Made by a program: the position numbers and the translations under genes
The notes under the pieces: model-generated
The model's input: only the letters and a program-made list of their open reading frames with translations
Database searches by the model: none
Told to the model about the DNA's origin: nothing
Source: Anaerolineales bacterium UBA832
GTDB lineage: Bacteria > Chloroflexota > Anaerolineae > Anaerolineales > UBA11657
NCBI GenBank assembly: GCA_002296125.1
Contig: DBHI01000029.1
Location: 1 to 7,982, forward strand
Reading direction: 5' to 3'
DNA: 7,982 bases
Shown: in pieces, positions 1-6,214 of the stretch
Position numbering within the stretch: the first letter of the stretch is position 1
Layout of the letters: each line of letters starts with the position of its first letter

Positions 1-54
1 GAAGTAGAAGTAGAAGCAGAAGCAAAATCAGAAGAGAAAGCAGAATCAGAAGAG
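1..54 (+). repeat. Short in-frame tandem and spaced repeats in an acidic tail
   Basis: Bases 1-24 are four tandem copies of the hexamer GAAGYA (two GAAGTA, then two GAAGCA), encoding Glu-Val twice and Glu-Ala twice. TCAGAAGAG then occurs at 28-36 and again at 46-54, encoding Ser-Glu-Glu each time. All units are multiples of three, so copy-number change would lengthen or shorten the acidic tail without a frameshift. The array may continue upstream of the window. Confidence 0.7.
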
Positions 55-90
55 GACGCAGAAAAATCTAAGGACCCAAAATCTGATTAG
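1..90 (+). CDS. rpsP: C-terminal tail of a 5'-truncated gene, probably ribosomal protein S16
   Basis: The frame is open from the first base and ends at TAG (88-90), giving 29 residues made almost only of Glu, Ala, Val, Lys, Ser and Asp. No folded domain is visible, so the assignment rests on context. In many bacteria the gene directly before khpA and rimM is rpsP, encoding small-subunit ribosomal protein S16. S16 proteins in several phyla carry low-complexity acidic or Ala/Glu-rich C-terminal extensions, as I recall. The stop lies 45 bp before khpA, consistent with one operon. Alternatives are another protein of this cluster, such as Ffh, with an acidic tail. The gene is cut only by the window edge; nothing suggests a pseudogene. 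Confidence 0.5.
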   Translation, partial: EVEVEAEAKSEEKAESEEDAEKSKDPKSD

Positions 91-135
91 GCTAGATAAA
101 TATACAATTAGTTTGCTAGTGTAAATAGGTATGAT

Positions 136-363
136 ATGAAAGAGTTTTTGGAGTATGTAGTAGGTTCAATTGTTACTGATAAAGATAATATAAATATTGA
201 GATGGAAGAAAGTGGATCTATAGTAAAGATCCGTCTTAGTGTTGGGCAGGATGATGTAGGTAGGGTGATTGGCAGAAGAGGTAGGACTATCAATGCAATA
301 AGAACATTATTACGTGCTATGGGATCTTTGCGTGGGAATAGAGTAGAATTAGATATTGAGTAA
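136..363 (+). CDS. khpA: KhpA, single KH-domain RNA-binding protein
   Basis: This 75-residue protein is the usual length for the KhpA/YlqC family and is essentially one type II KH domain. The RNA-binding GxxG loop is visible at residues 46-49 (I-G-R-R-G-R-T), followed by the expected helix (INAIRTLLRAM) and a final beta strand (RVELDIE). In Firmicutes KhpA pairs with KhpB/EloR and binds many RNAs, affecting cell elongation and division; the role in this lineage is inferred. Its place between rpsP and rimM is the widespread arrangement. The ATG at 136 is chosen because the ATG at 131 reads only ATG-ATA-TGA. Ribosome-binding signal is weak (AGGT at 127-130). An open frame on the other strand at 108-293 is only a shadow. 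Confidence 0.93.
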   Translation: MKEFLEYVVGSIVTDKDNINIEMEESGSIVKIRLSVGQDDVGRVIGRRGRTINAIRTLLRAMGSLRGNRVELDIE

Positions 364-414
364 CGATTTTGAACATTAAAGAGGTATGGTCATTATATAT
401 GAGGCCCAGATAGT

Positions 415-924
415 ATGAATACTACTGGGCTTATTCAATTAAAGATTGGTGAGATTGTTAAGTCTCATGGAGTCAAGGGGGAAGTAAGTGTAAATCTTGC
501 TATTGATGGAATGTCACTTGATCATGGTATGCAATTTGCATGGGTAGGGAAGGATCGCAAGAAGTGTGATATTGAGAAAATTCGTAAGCATAGAAATAGA
601 TTGATTGTAAAATTTGTTGATTATGACACTAGGGATGAAGCTGATTCGTTAAGGGGTAAAAGTGTATATGTTCTTCATGATGCTTTAGATGATTTGTGCC
701 CGAATGAATTTTATGTTGACAATTTAATTGGTTTGGATGTAATTACTGTAGATGGTAATGGGCTTGGTATTTTAACTGATGTAATTAATACGGGAGCTAA
801 TGATGTATATGTAGTTAATGCTGAAGATGGAAAAGAAATCTTATTGCCAGCTATTAGGTCAGTAGTCAAGAAAGTTGATTTGAGTAATAATAGAATGGTA
901 GTTGTTTTGATTCCTGGATTGTAA
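415..924 (+). CDS. rimM: RimM, 16S rRNA processing / 30S maturation factor
   Basis: The 169-residue product has both RimM domains and the usual family length. The N-terminal barrel carries the signature K-I-G-E-I-V-K-S-H-G-V-K-G-E-V at residues 10-24. The C-terminal PRC-barrel starts near residue 98 with the typical E-F-Y-x-D-x-L-I-G-L and contains T-G-A-N-D-V-Y-V-V and L-L-P-A-I. RimM binds ribosomal protein S19 and helps mature the head of the 30S subunit in the cytoplasm. GAGG at 401-404 sits 10 nt before the ATG at 415 and supports this start. It follows khpA by 51 bp. The trmD and rplS genes that usually come next are absent; instead there is a 180-bp gap and a new promoter. Confidence 0.95.
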   Translation: MNTTGLIQLKIGEIVKSHGVKGEVSVNLAIDGMSLDHGMQFAWVGKDRKKCDIEKIRKHRNRLIVKFVDYDTRDEADSLRGKSVYVLHDALDDLCPNEFYVDNLIGLDVITVDGNGLGILTDVINTGANDVYVVNAEDGKEILLPAIRSVVKKVDLSNNRMVVVLIPGL

Positions 925-941
925 ATATTTATAATGACTTG

Positions 942-971
942 TTGACATTTTGTGATTGAATGTGATATGCT
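942..971 (+). promoter_or_regulatory. Sigma-70-type promoter for manC
   Basis: A perfect -35 hexamer TTGACA (942-947) is followed after 18 bp by TATGCT (966-971). That -10 matches four of six consensus bases and is preceded by TGA, an extended -10 TGn element. Transcription would start near 979-981, giving a 5' leader of about 125 nt before the manC ATG at 1105. It starts 17 bp after the rimM stop. It is the best promoter-like sequence I found in the window. Confidence 0.6.
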
Positions 972-1032
972 AGCCCGCTGATTTCTAGATTATTAATATT
1001 GTATATTATGTCATTGTAAAGTTAAGGTAAGT

Positions 1033-1076
1033 GACTACATTAGTATTATTTAGTAAGTGTCTTAAGTTATGTAGTC
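1033..1076 (+). repeat. Inverted repeat in the manC leader
   Basis: GACTACAT (1033-1040) and ATGTAGTC (1069-1076) are perfect 8-bp inverted repeats separated by 28 nt. Short direct repeats overlap them: GTAAGTG at 1027-1033 and 1053-1059, and GTCTTAA at 1059-1065 and 1074-1080. The element lies between the predicted start of transcription and the manC ribosome-binding site (GAGG, 1091-1094), so it could form a hairpin in the leader RNA or be a protein-binding site in DNA. No run of U follows it, so it is not a classic terminator, and it matches no riboswitch class I know. Function unknown. Confidence 0.45.
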
Positions 1077-1104
1077 TTAATATTCTATATGAGGATGAAA
1101 CAAA

Positions 1105-2187
1105 ATGACTATGGATTATTATGCGGTTGTGATGGCTGGTGGATCAGGGACTCGCTTATGGCCTCTTTCAAGGAAAGAACGTCCTAAGCAGTTGTTAAAT
1201 TTGGGGCGTGATAGAAGTTTGTATCAGCTTGCAATTGATAGGATAGAACCTATATTTAAATATGAAAATATAATTGTAATTACTGCTGGTAGCATGGTTA
1301 ATGAATTAATAAATCAAACTCCTAATATACCATCAGAAAATTTTTTGGTGGAACCAGAAGGTAAAGGTACAGCTCCTGCTATAGCTTTAGGAGCAATGTA
1401 CGCAGAACATTTATCTGGTGGAAAAGCAGTGATTGCATGTCTTACTGCTGATCATATTATCACTGATGTAAATGAATTCCAAAAGGTTTTGTTGGAAGCT
1501 GGAAGATTAGCACATAATAATCGAGTTGTTACATTAGGTATAAGTCCTACATTTGGGTCTACTGGTTATGGATATATACAGCGCGGAAAATTTTCTGAAG
1601 ATAAATCTGATTTTAGTATTTATTCAGTCAAAAAATTTAAAGAAAAGCCTAGTCAGAATGTTGCTGATAATATGGCCAATGATGGTGAACATTATTGGAA
1701 TTCTGGTATGTTTATATGGAGTACTGAGAAAGTGATGGAAGAATTTGAAAGGCAATTGCCAAACACATATTCTGCTTTAAGACTTATTGGAAATTTATTT
1801 GATTGTGATGATGTAAAAAGTAGATTTAGAAGTATTTGGTTGGATATAGAATACAATACTATTGATTATGGGATTATGGAAGATGCAGATGATGTATGGG
1901 TAATGGAAGTTGATATTGGTTGGAGTGATGTTGGTAGTTGGTTGTCTGTTTTGAATAATGGTGATACTGATGAATTTGGTAATGTTGTTTTAGGTGGAGA
2001 TCACTATAACATTGACTCTAAGAATACGTTGGTTCATTCTGACAAGTTGGTAGTCACCATAGGTACCGATAAGTTGGTTGTGGTAGATGTAGGTGATGTT
2101 TTGTTAGTGTGTAGATCTGATAGGTCTGAAGAAGTTAAGCGAGTAATAGAGTATTTAAAGGAGAATAATAAGGACTCGTTGCTATAG
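1105..2187 (+). CDS. manC: Mannose-1-phosphate guanylyltransferase (GDP-mannose synthesis)
   Basis: The enzyme joins mannose-1-phosphate and GTP to make GDP-mannose, the donor for mannosylated glycans and a precursor of GDP-fucose. The 360 residues form a single nucleotidyltransferase module. The signature A-G-G-S-G-T-R-L-W-P-L-S-R with downstream P-K-Q is at residues 11-29. The metal-site motif T-A-D-H is at 114-117. E-K-P is at 180-182, W-N-S-G-M-F-I-W at 198-205, and the typical end of the core, V-D-I-G-W-S-D-V-G-S-W, at 269-279. The C-terminal cupin isomerase domain of bifunctional AlgA/ManC-type enzymes is missing, so this is the monofunctional form. GAGG (1091-1094) is 10 nt before the ATG; a second ATG lies two codons downstream. 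Alternative: another sugar-nucleotide guanylyltransferase, less likely. The topA start follows 17 bp after its stop. Confidence 0.92.
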   Translation: MTMDYYAVVMAGGSGTRLWPLSRKERPKQLLNLGRDRSLYQLAIDRIEPIFKYENIIVITAGSMVNELINQTPNIPSENFLVEPEGKGTAPAIALGAMYAEHLSGGKAVIACLTADHIITDVNEFQKVLLEAGRLAHNNRVVTLGISPTFGSTGYGYIQRGKFSEDKSDFSIYSVKKFKEKPSQNVADNMANDGEHYWNSGMFIWSTEKVMEEFERQLPNTYSALRLIGNLFDCDDVKSRFRSIWLDIEYNTIDYGIMEDADDVWVMEVDIGWSDVGSWLSVLNNGDTDEFGNVVLGGDHYNIDSKNTLVHSDKLVVTIGTDKLVVVDVGDVLLVCRSDRSEEVKRVIEYLKENNKDSLL

Positions 2188-2204
2188 TTCTAAATTAGAT
2201 AATT

Positions 2205-2342
2205 ATGCAAGCTTACTGTGTTAAATGTCGTGAAAAACGTGAAATTGTAAATTCTATTGCAACATTTACTAAAACAGGTCAGCCAGCTACAAGTGGCAAA
2301 TGTGTAGAGTGTGGTACTGGTGTGTTTCGTATAGGTAAGACT
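2205..2342 (+). other. DUF5679-type Cys4 domain fused to TopA (domain)
   Basis: The first 46 residues of TopA read like the small DUF5679 protein: M-x-A-Y-C-V-K-C-R-x-K at the start, G-x-P-A-T-x-G in the middle, C-x-x-C-G at 33-37, and F-R-I-G-K at the end. DUF5679 is, to my knowledge, often a free-standing small protein. The four cysteines suggest zinc binding. Residues 57-75 are a Lys/Arg-rich linker, probably a nucleic-acid-contacting tether. The family name comes from memory of the motif, not from a search. Confidence 0.75.
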
Positions 2343-4574
2343 GAATTGCATCAGGGATTGCAGGCACCTCCTAAAGTTAAATCATCGCGCCGCCGTAAGA
2401 AGACTAAAGCTGTCAAACGTAAGGGGAAGGTAGTTATTGTAGAATCTCCAGCTAAAGCGCGCAGCATTGGCAGATTCCTTGGTAAAGGATACAAAGTTAA
2501 GTTTTCATTAGGTCATGTGCGTGATTTGTTGAAATCTAGAATGGCGGTTGATCCGACTAATCATTTTGAGGTTGAGTATAGAGTTCCTAATGATAAGAGA
2601 CCTATAGTCAAGGATTTAAAAAAGGATGTTCAAAATGCATCTGAAGTTTATTTGGCTACAGATTTGGATAGAGAAGGAGAAGCAATTGCTTGGCATTTAG
2701 CTGAGGTGTTAGAGGTTGAAAGTGAAAGGCTGAGGCGAGTTACTTTTCATGAGATTACACGCGATGCCATTAACAGAGCTTTTGAGACTCCTAGAAAAAT
2801 TGACATGAGTTTGGTGGAAGCTCAGGAAACTAGAAGAATATTAGACAGGTTAGTAGGATTTTCTTTATCTGAATTGTTGTGGAAAAAAGTAGCAGGACGC
2901 CTCAGTGCTGGACGTGTACAATCGGTTGCTGTTAGATTGATAGTTGAACGTCAGAGAGCAATAGATTCACATGTTGCAAAAGAATATTGGGGTATTAGGG
3001 CAAAGCTTTTTAAAAATGATGACTTAGATAAGGAATTGTTTGAATCAACATTGCGTAAGATTGATAATATGTCAGTTGGTATTGATAAGGAGTTTTATCT
3101 TAAGGATGAGTCAACAGTTAAACAAATAGTATCCGAATTAGAAGGTGCTAGATGGTTGGTCAAGGAGGTTAAACATGGTCAGAGGCGTCGAAAGCCTCCT
3201 GCTCCTTTTAGAACTAGTACACTGCAGCAGGAAGCATCCAGGAAATTGAATTTTCCTGTGGGTAAGACTATGGCTATTGCTCAGCAATTATATCAAGGTG
3301 ATGGTATTCAGGGTGATCATGAAGGTGGCTTAATAACATACATGAGAACAGATAGTGTGCAAGTGTCTCCGCAGGCTGAAAGTGAAGTTAGAAATTATAT
3401 AGAAGATGTCTATGGTGTTAATTACTTGCCTAATAGTGCGCCTAAGCATCGGAAAACTAAAAGTTCGCAGGAGGCACACGAAGCTATTAGGCCGACTTCT
3501 GTATTAAGATCTCCGAGTGATATAAAAGAGAGTTTATCTAGTGATCAATATAAATTATACAATTTAATCTGGACAAGATTTGTGAGTAGTCAAATGGCAG
3601 TTGCAGTTTTTGATACATTGCGGGTTGATATATTAGCTATTGGAAATAAATCGGAGTATGAATTTCGTGCTACTGGTGATCAGATAAAATTTGATGGGTT
3701 TTTAAAGGTTTACGATCCTAGTTCAGAGGATGATTCAAAGAAAACAAAGGAACAGTTGATTCCTGACTTACATGAAAATGAGGTTTTGCAATTAGAGTGT
3801 TTGATATCAGATCAGAAGTTTACTAAACCTCCTCCTTTATTTACTGAAGCAAGTCTAGTGAAGGCATTGGAAGAACATGGTATTGGTCGTCCTTCAACAT
3901 ATGCTCCAACTCTCAGTACTATAGTAAGGAGGGGTTATGTTAGTAGGGATAATAGGAGATTATGTCCTACAGATATTGGTATTACAGTTAACGATTTGTT
4001 GGTAGAGTTTTTTTCTGATGTACTAGATATTGGTTTTACAGCATCCATGGAGGGCGATTTAGATTTTATAGCTCAAGGAAAAAGGGAGAGGGAACCTGTA
4101 TTGAATGAGTTTTGGGTACCATTTGAAAAAGATTTAGTTCATGCACATGATCAGATGCCAACTATTGATAAAACTCCAGAATCAGCTGGCCGTGATTGTC
4201 CCAAATGTGGAGAGGGATTACTTATTCGTACTGGTCGATTTGGTAAATTTATTGGTTGTTCAGGATTTCCTGAATGCCGACATACGGAGCAGATTTTGCA
4301 TAAAATTGGAGTAAGGTGTCCTGATTGTAGTGATGATTTGGTCCAAAGGAAAACTAGAAAAGGAAGGGTATTCTACGGATGTGTAACGTATCCTAAATGT
4401 GAGTGGACTTCATGGGTTAGGCCACTAGTAGAAAAGTGTAAGGAGTGTGAAGGTATTTTGTTTGAGAAAGGGAAAAATAAGGTTACTTGTAGCAAATGCG
4501 AACAAGAATGGGATAAAAGTGATATACAATCGCAGTCAGATCAAGAATATGGCACTAAAGTTGCACTACAATAA
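2205..4574 (+). CDS. topA: DNA topoisomerase I with N-terminal DUF5679 domain
   Basis: This type IA topoisomerase relaxes negative supercoils by single-strand breakage and rejoining. The 789 residues begin with an extra Cys4 domain of the DUF5679 type (C5, C8, C33, C36), then a basic linker (about 57-75). The TOPRIM domain follows, with E80 in V-E-S-P-A-K-A and the acidic D153-L-D155-R-E157-G-E motif. The catalytic tyrosine is Y379 in T-Y-M-R-T-D-S. Three C-terminal Cys4 zinc ribbons have cysteines at 665/668/685/691, 705/708/726/732 and 745/748/762/765. The start is secure: the frame is closed by TAG at 2196-2198 and the next Met is beyond residue 100. No Shine-Dalgarno sequence precedes it, so coupling to manC (17 bp gap) or non-SD initiation is likely. 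Confidence 0.97.
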   Translation: MQAYCVKCREKREIVNSIATFTKTGQPATSGKCVECGTGVFRIGKTELHQGLQAPPKVKSSRRRKKTKAVKRKGKVVIVESPAKARSIGRFLGKGYKVKFSLGHVRDLLKSRMAVDPTNHFEVEYRVPNDKRPIVKDLKKDVQNASEVYLATDLDREGEAIAWHLAEVLEVESERLRRVTFHEITRDAINRAFETPRKIDMSLVEAQETRRILDRLVGFSLSELLWKKVAGRLSAGRVQSVAVRLIVERQRAIDSHVAKEYWGIRAKLFKNDDLDKELFESTLRKIDNMSVGIDKEFYLKDESTVKQIVSELEGARWLVKEVKHGQRRRKPPAPFRTSTLQQEASRKLNFPVGKTMAIAQQLYQGDGIQGDHEGGLITYMRTDSVQVSPQAESEVRNYIEDVYGVNYLPNSAPKHRKTKSSQEAHEAIRPTSVLRSPSDIKESLSSDQYKLYNLIWTRFVSSQMAVAVFDTLRVDILAIGNKSEYEFRATGDQIKFDGFLKVYDPSSEDDSKKTKEQLIPDLHENEVLQLECLISDQKFTKPPPLFTEASLVKALEEHGIGRPSTYAPTLSTIVRRGYVSRDNRRLCPTDIGITVNDLLVEFFSDVLDIGFTASMEGDLDFIAQGKREREPVLNEFWVPFEKDLVHAHDQMPTIDKTPESAGRDCPKCGEGLLIRTGRFGKFIGCSGFPECRHTEQILHKIGVRCPDCSDDLVQRKTRKGRVFYGCVTYPKCEWTSWVRPLVEKCKECEGILFEKGKNKVTCSKCEQEWDKSDIQSQSDQEYGTKVALQ

Positions 4575-4609
4575 ATTAAATTATGTGATTTTCGAGAATA
4601 TATTATTGG

Positions 4610-5698
4610 ATGAATCCTAGTATGAATAATATTAGAGAATACATTAGTAGTTTAGTTTTGATCATGAGAAATAATTTTGCGTGGTCATTTATTACTACTT
4701 TTATACTTGGAGTTGTTTTGGGGTGGATAGTTCTTGGGTGGTGGTTGTTTCCTGTGAGATGGACAGATGCTCATCCAGGTACTCTACATCCAGATTTTAG
4801 GAATCAGTGGGTTCAGATGACTGCAGACTCGTTTGTTTTAACTACTGATATTGATACTGCTAGTGATAGGTTATCTTGGTTAGGCGAGCAATCCGATGAA
4901 TATCTTGAATTTGCAAGATCATATGTTGATGGGCCTCAGCAGTTGCGTATAGCCCAGCTGTCTGCAGCCTTGGCATCTGTTGAAAATACTGTAAATAAAG
5001 ACACTGAATCAGTAGAAGCTTATGCTGATTCTAAAAGTTTATCTGAATCTGAGAACTCATTGATTTTGTCCGTTCTAGGTGGAATATTTGTTGTGGTGTG
5101 TATGGGTGGTATTGGCTTTTTTGTTGTGAAAAATGTGATGAATAGAAATCTTGAACGTAATGATAGTAATATTGTAATTGAACGTGTAAATGGTATTGCA
5201 TCGGATGAAAATAGTATAGATCAAATAGATCATATTAATTTAGAAGAGTCTAATAGTTTTGGTAATGAGGAACCATTGTCTAGATATATGACTACGTTTC
5301 TCTTGGGTGATGATTTATATGATGATTCTTTTGGAATTGATGATGCAAATGGTGACTTTTTAGGTGAATGTGGTATGGGTATTAGTGATGTAATTGGTGT
5401 TGGTGAGCCTAAGAAGGTGTGTGCATTTGAAGTTTGGTTATTTGATAAGAATGATGTTCGAACTGTGACAAAAGTTTTGATGAGTGAGGATGCTTTTGGT
5501 GATGATTCTAAGCGTGCATTGTTAGCCCCTAAAGGTGAGCCTGTTAGGGTAGAATCAGGTGGTTCTATGGTATTGGAGACTGCTTGTTTGATAGTAAATG
5601 CTAGAATTGTTGATATGCAATATGGATCTGGTGCATTGCCTGAAAAATCATTTTTTAGTCAAATGACATTAGAAATTACTGCTTGGAAGAAAGATTAA
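4610..5698 (+). CDS. Two-helix membrane protein of unknown function, Chloroflexota-type
   Basis: The 362-residue product has two hydrophobic helices: about 25-47, ending in the aromatic G-W-W-L-F-P-V-R-W, and about 150-174. Between them is a roughly 100-residue helical segment probably outside the membrane, with N-P-x-x-L-x-P-D-F-R-like features (P-G-T-L-H-P-D-F-R at 56-64). After the second helix comes an acidic, Ser/Asn/Asp-rich linker (175-222). A compact cytoplasmic-side domain (about 223-362) follows, with conserved-looking blocks G-D-D-x-Y-D-D-S-F (233-241), G-E-C-G-M-G-I-S (252-259) and F-E-V-W-L-F-D-K-N-D (273-282). I recognise no enzyme motif. It resembles hypothetical proteins I recall from Chloroflexota genomes. 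It follows topA by 35 bp, probably in the same transcript. Ribosome-binding signal is weak (GAGAA, 4594-4598); a second start at 4622 is possible. Confidence 0.85.
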   Translation: MNPSMNNIREYISSLVLIMRNNFAWSFITTFILGVVLGWIVLGWWLFPVRWTDAHPGTLHPDFRNQWVQMTADSFVLTTDIDTASDRLSWLGEQSDEYLEFARSYVDGPQQLRIAQLSAALASVENTVNKDTESVEAYADSKSLSESENSLILSVLGGIFVVVCMGGIGFFVVKNVMNRNLERNDSNIVIERVNGIASDENSIDQIDHINLEESNSFGNEEPLSRYMTTFLLGDDLYDDSFGIDDANGDFLGECGMGISDVIGVGEPKKVCAFEVWLFDKNDVRTVTKVLMSEDAFGDDSKRALLAPKGEPVRVESGGSMVLETACLIVNARIVDMQYGSGALPEKSFFSQMTLEITAWKKD

Positions 5699-5709
5699 AG
5701 TCAAATTTG
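5699..5709. other. 11-bp gap between convergent stop codons, no terminator seen
   Basis: Only 11 bp separate the TAA of the membrane-protein gene (5696-5698) from the greA stop on the other strand. The palindrome CAAATTTG (5702-5709) falls here, but it is too short and AT-rich to be called an intrinsic terminator. Termination of each transcript probably occurs inside the opposing gene or depends on Rho; this is inference. Confidence 0.5.
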
Positions 5710-6183
5710 TTATTGAATTTTAATTATTTTGAATGATAGAGTGCCCCCAGGTGTATTTACTTCTACTGTGTCTCCAATAGATTTTCCAATTAATGCCTGA
5801 CCAATAGGCGATTCATGAGATATTAGTCCTGCTGTTGGATCAGCTTCTGCTGAACCAACTAAGGTGTATTTTTCAGTATTGTCACTTTTATTATTTTCCT
5901 TAATTATAACTTGTGAGCCTATTGATACTTCTTGAGTATTTGTTTTAGGATCAATGATAATTGAACTACTGATCATATCCTGTATTTCTAGTATTCTTCC
6001 TTCAATAAAAGCTTGATCTTCTTTGGCAGCTATGTAGTCAGCGTTTTCTTTTAGATCACCCATTTTGATTGCTTCTCGTAGCCTCTTGGCTAGTTGTGGT
6101 CTTTGGTTATTAGTAAGATCATCTAACTCTTGCTTTAATTTGTATAGACCATCGTTTGTGAGATATGTTTTGCTATTATTCAT
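5710..6183 (-). CDS. greA: GreA, transcript-cleavage elongation factor
   Basis: GreA enters the secondary channel of RNA polymerase and stimulates cleavage of the backtracked RNA 3' end, rescuing stalled complexes. The 157 residues match the usual length. The N-terminal coiled coil (about 10-78) carries M-G-D-L-K-E-N-A-D-Y at 41-50, whose tip acidic residues D43 and E46 correspond to those that position the catalytic metal in E. coli GreA. The C-terminal FKBP-like domain has S-P-I-G-Q-A-L-I-G-K and ends T-P-G-G-x-x-x-F-K-I. GAGG (plus 6189-6192) lies 5 nt before the ATG and fixes the start. It follows dgt by 31 bp, so it is probably the last gene of a uvrB-dgt-greA transcript. Its end lies 11 bp from the stop of the convergent membrane-protein gene. 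Confidence 0.96.
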   Translation of the reverse strand: MNNSKTYLTNDGLYKLKQELDDLTNNQRPQLAKRLREAIKMGDLKENADYIAAKEDQAFIEGRILEIQDMISSSIIIDPKTNTQEVSIGSQVIIKENNKSDNTEKYTLVGSAEADPTAGLISHESPIGQALIGKSIGDTVEVNTPGGTLSFKIIKIQ

Positions 6184-6214
6184 TATTGCCTCATTTGTTG
6201 AGTATTTGCTATGT

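Noticed and set aside
108..293. 61-residue open frame on the minus strand
   Set aside because: It lies opposite khpA, has a low-complexity Ile/Leu/Ser composition and no recognisable motif; a shadow of the KH gene.
386..418. Tiny open frame before rimM (10 codons) whose TGA overlaps the rimM ATG
   Set aside because: The GAGG before it (381-384) is only 1 nt from its ATG, too close to act as its ribosome-binding site, and such short frames are common by chance.
922..931. TAAATATTTA palindrome at the rimM stop as a terminator
   Set aside because: No GC pairs and no following T-run; just AT-rich palindrome.
981..1104. tRNA, known riboswitch or small RNA in the rimM-manC gap
   Set aside because: No cloverleaf, no T-loop GTTC core and no riboswitch consensus seen; only the 8-bp inverted repeat is supportable.
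1553..1735. 60-residue open frame on the plus strand inside manC
   Set aside because: Alternative frame within the manC core, whose own motifs are intact across this span.
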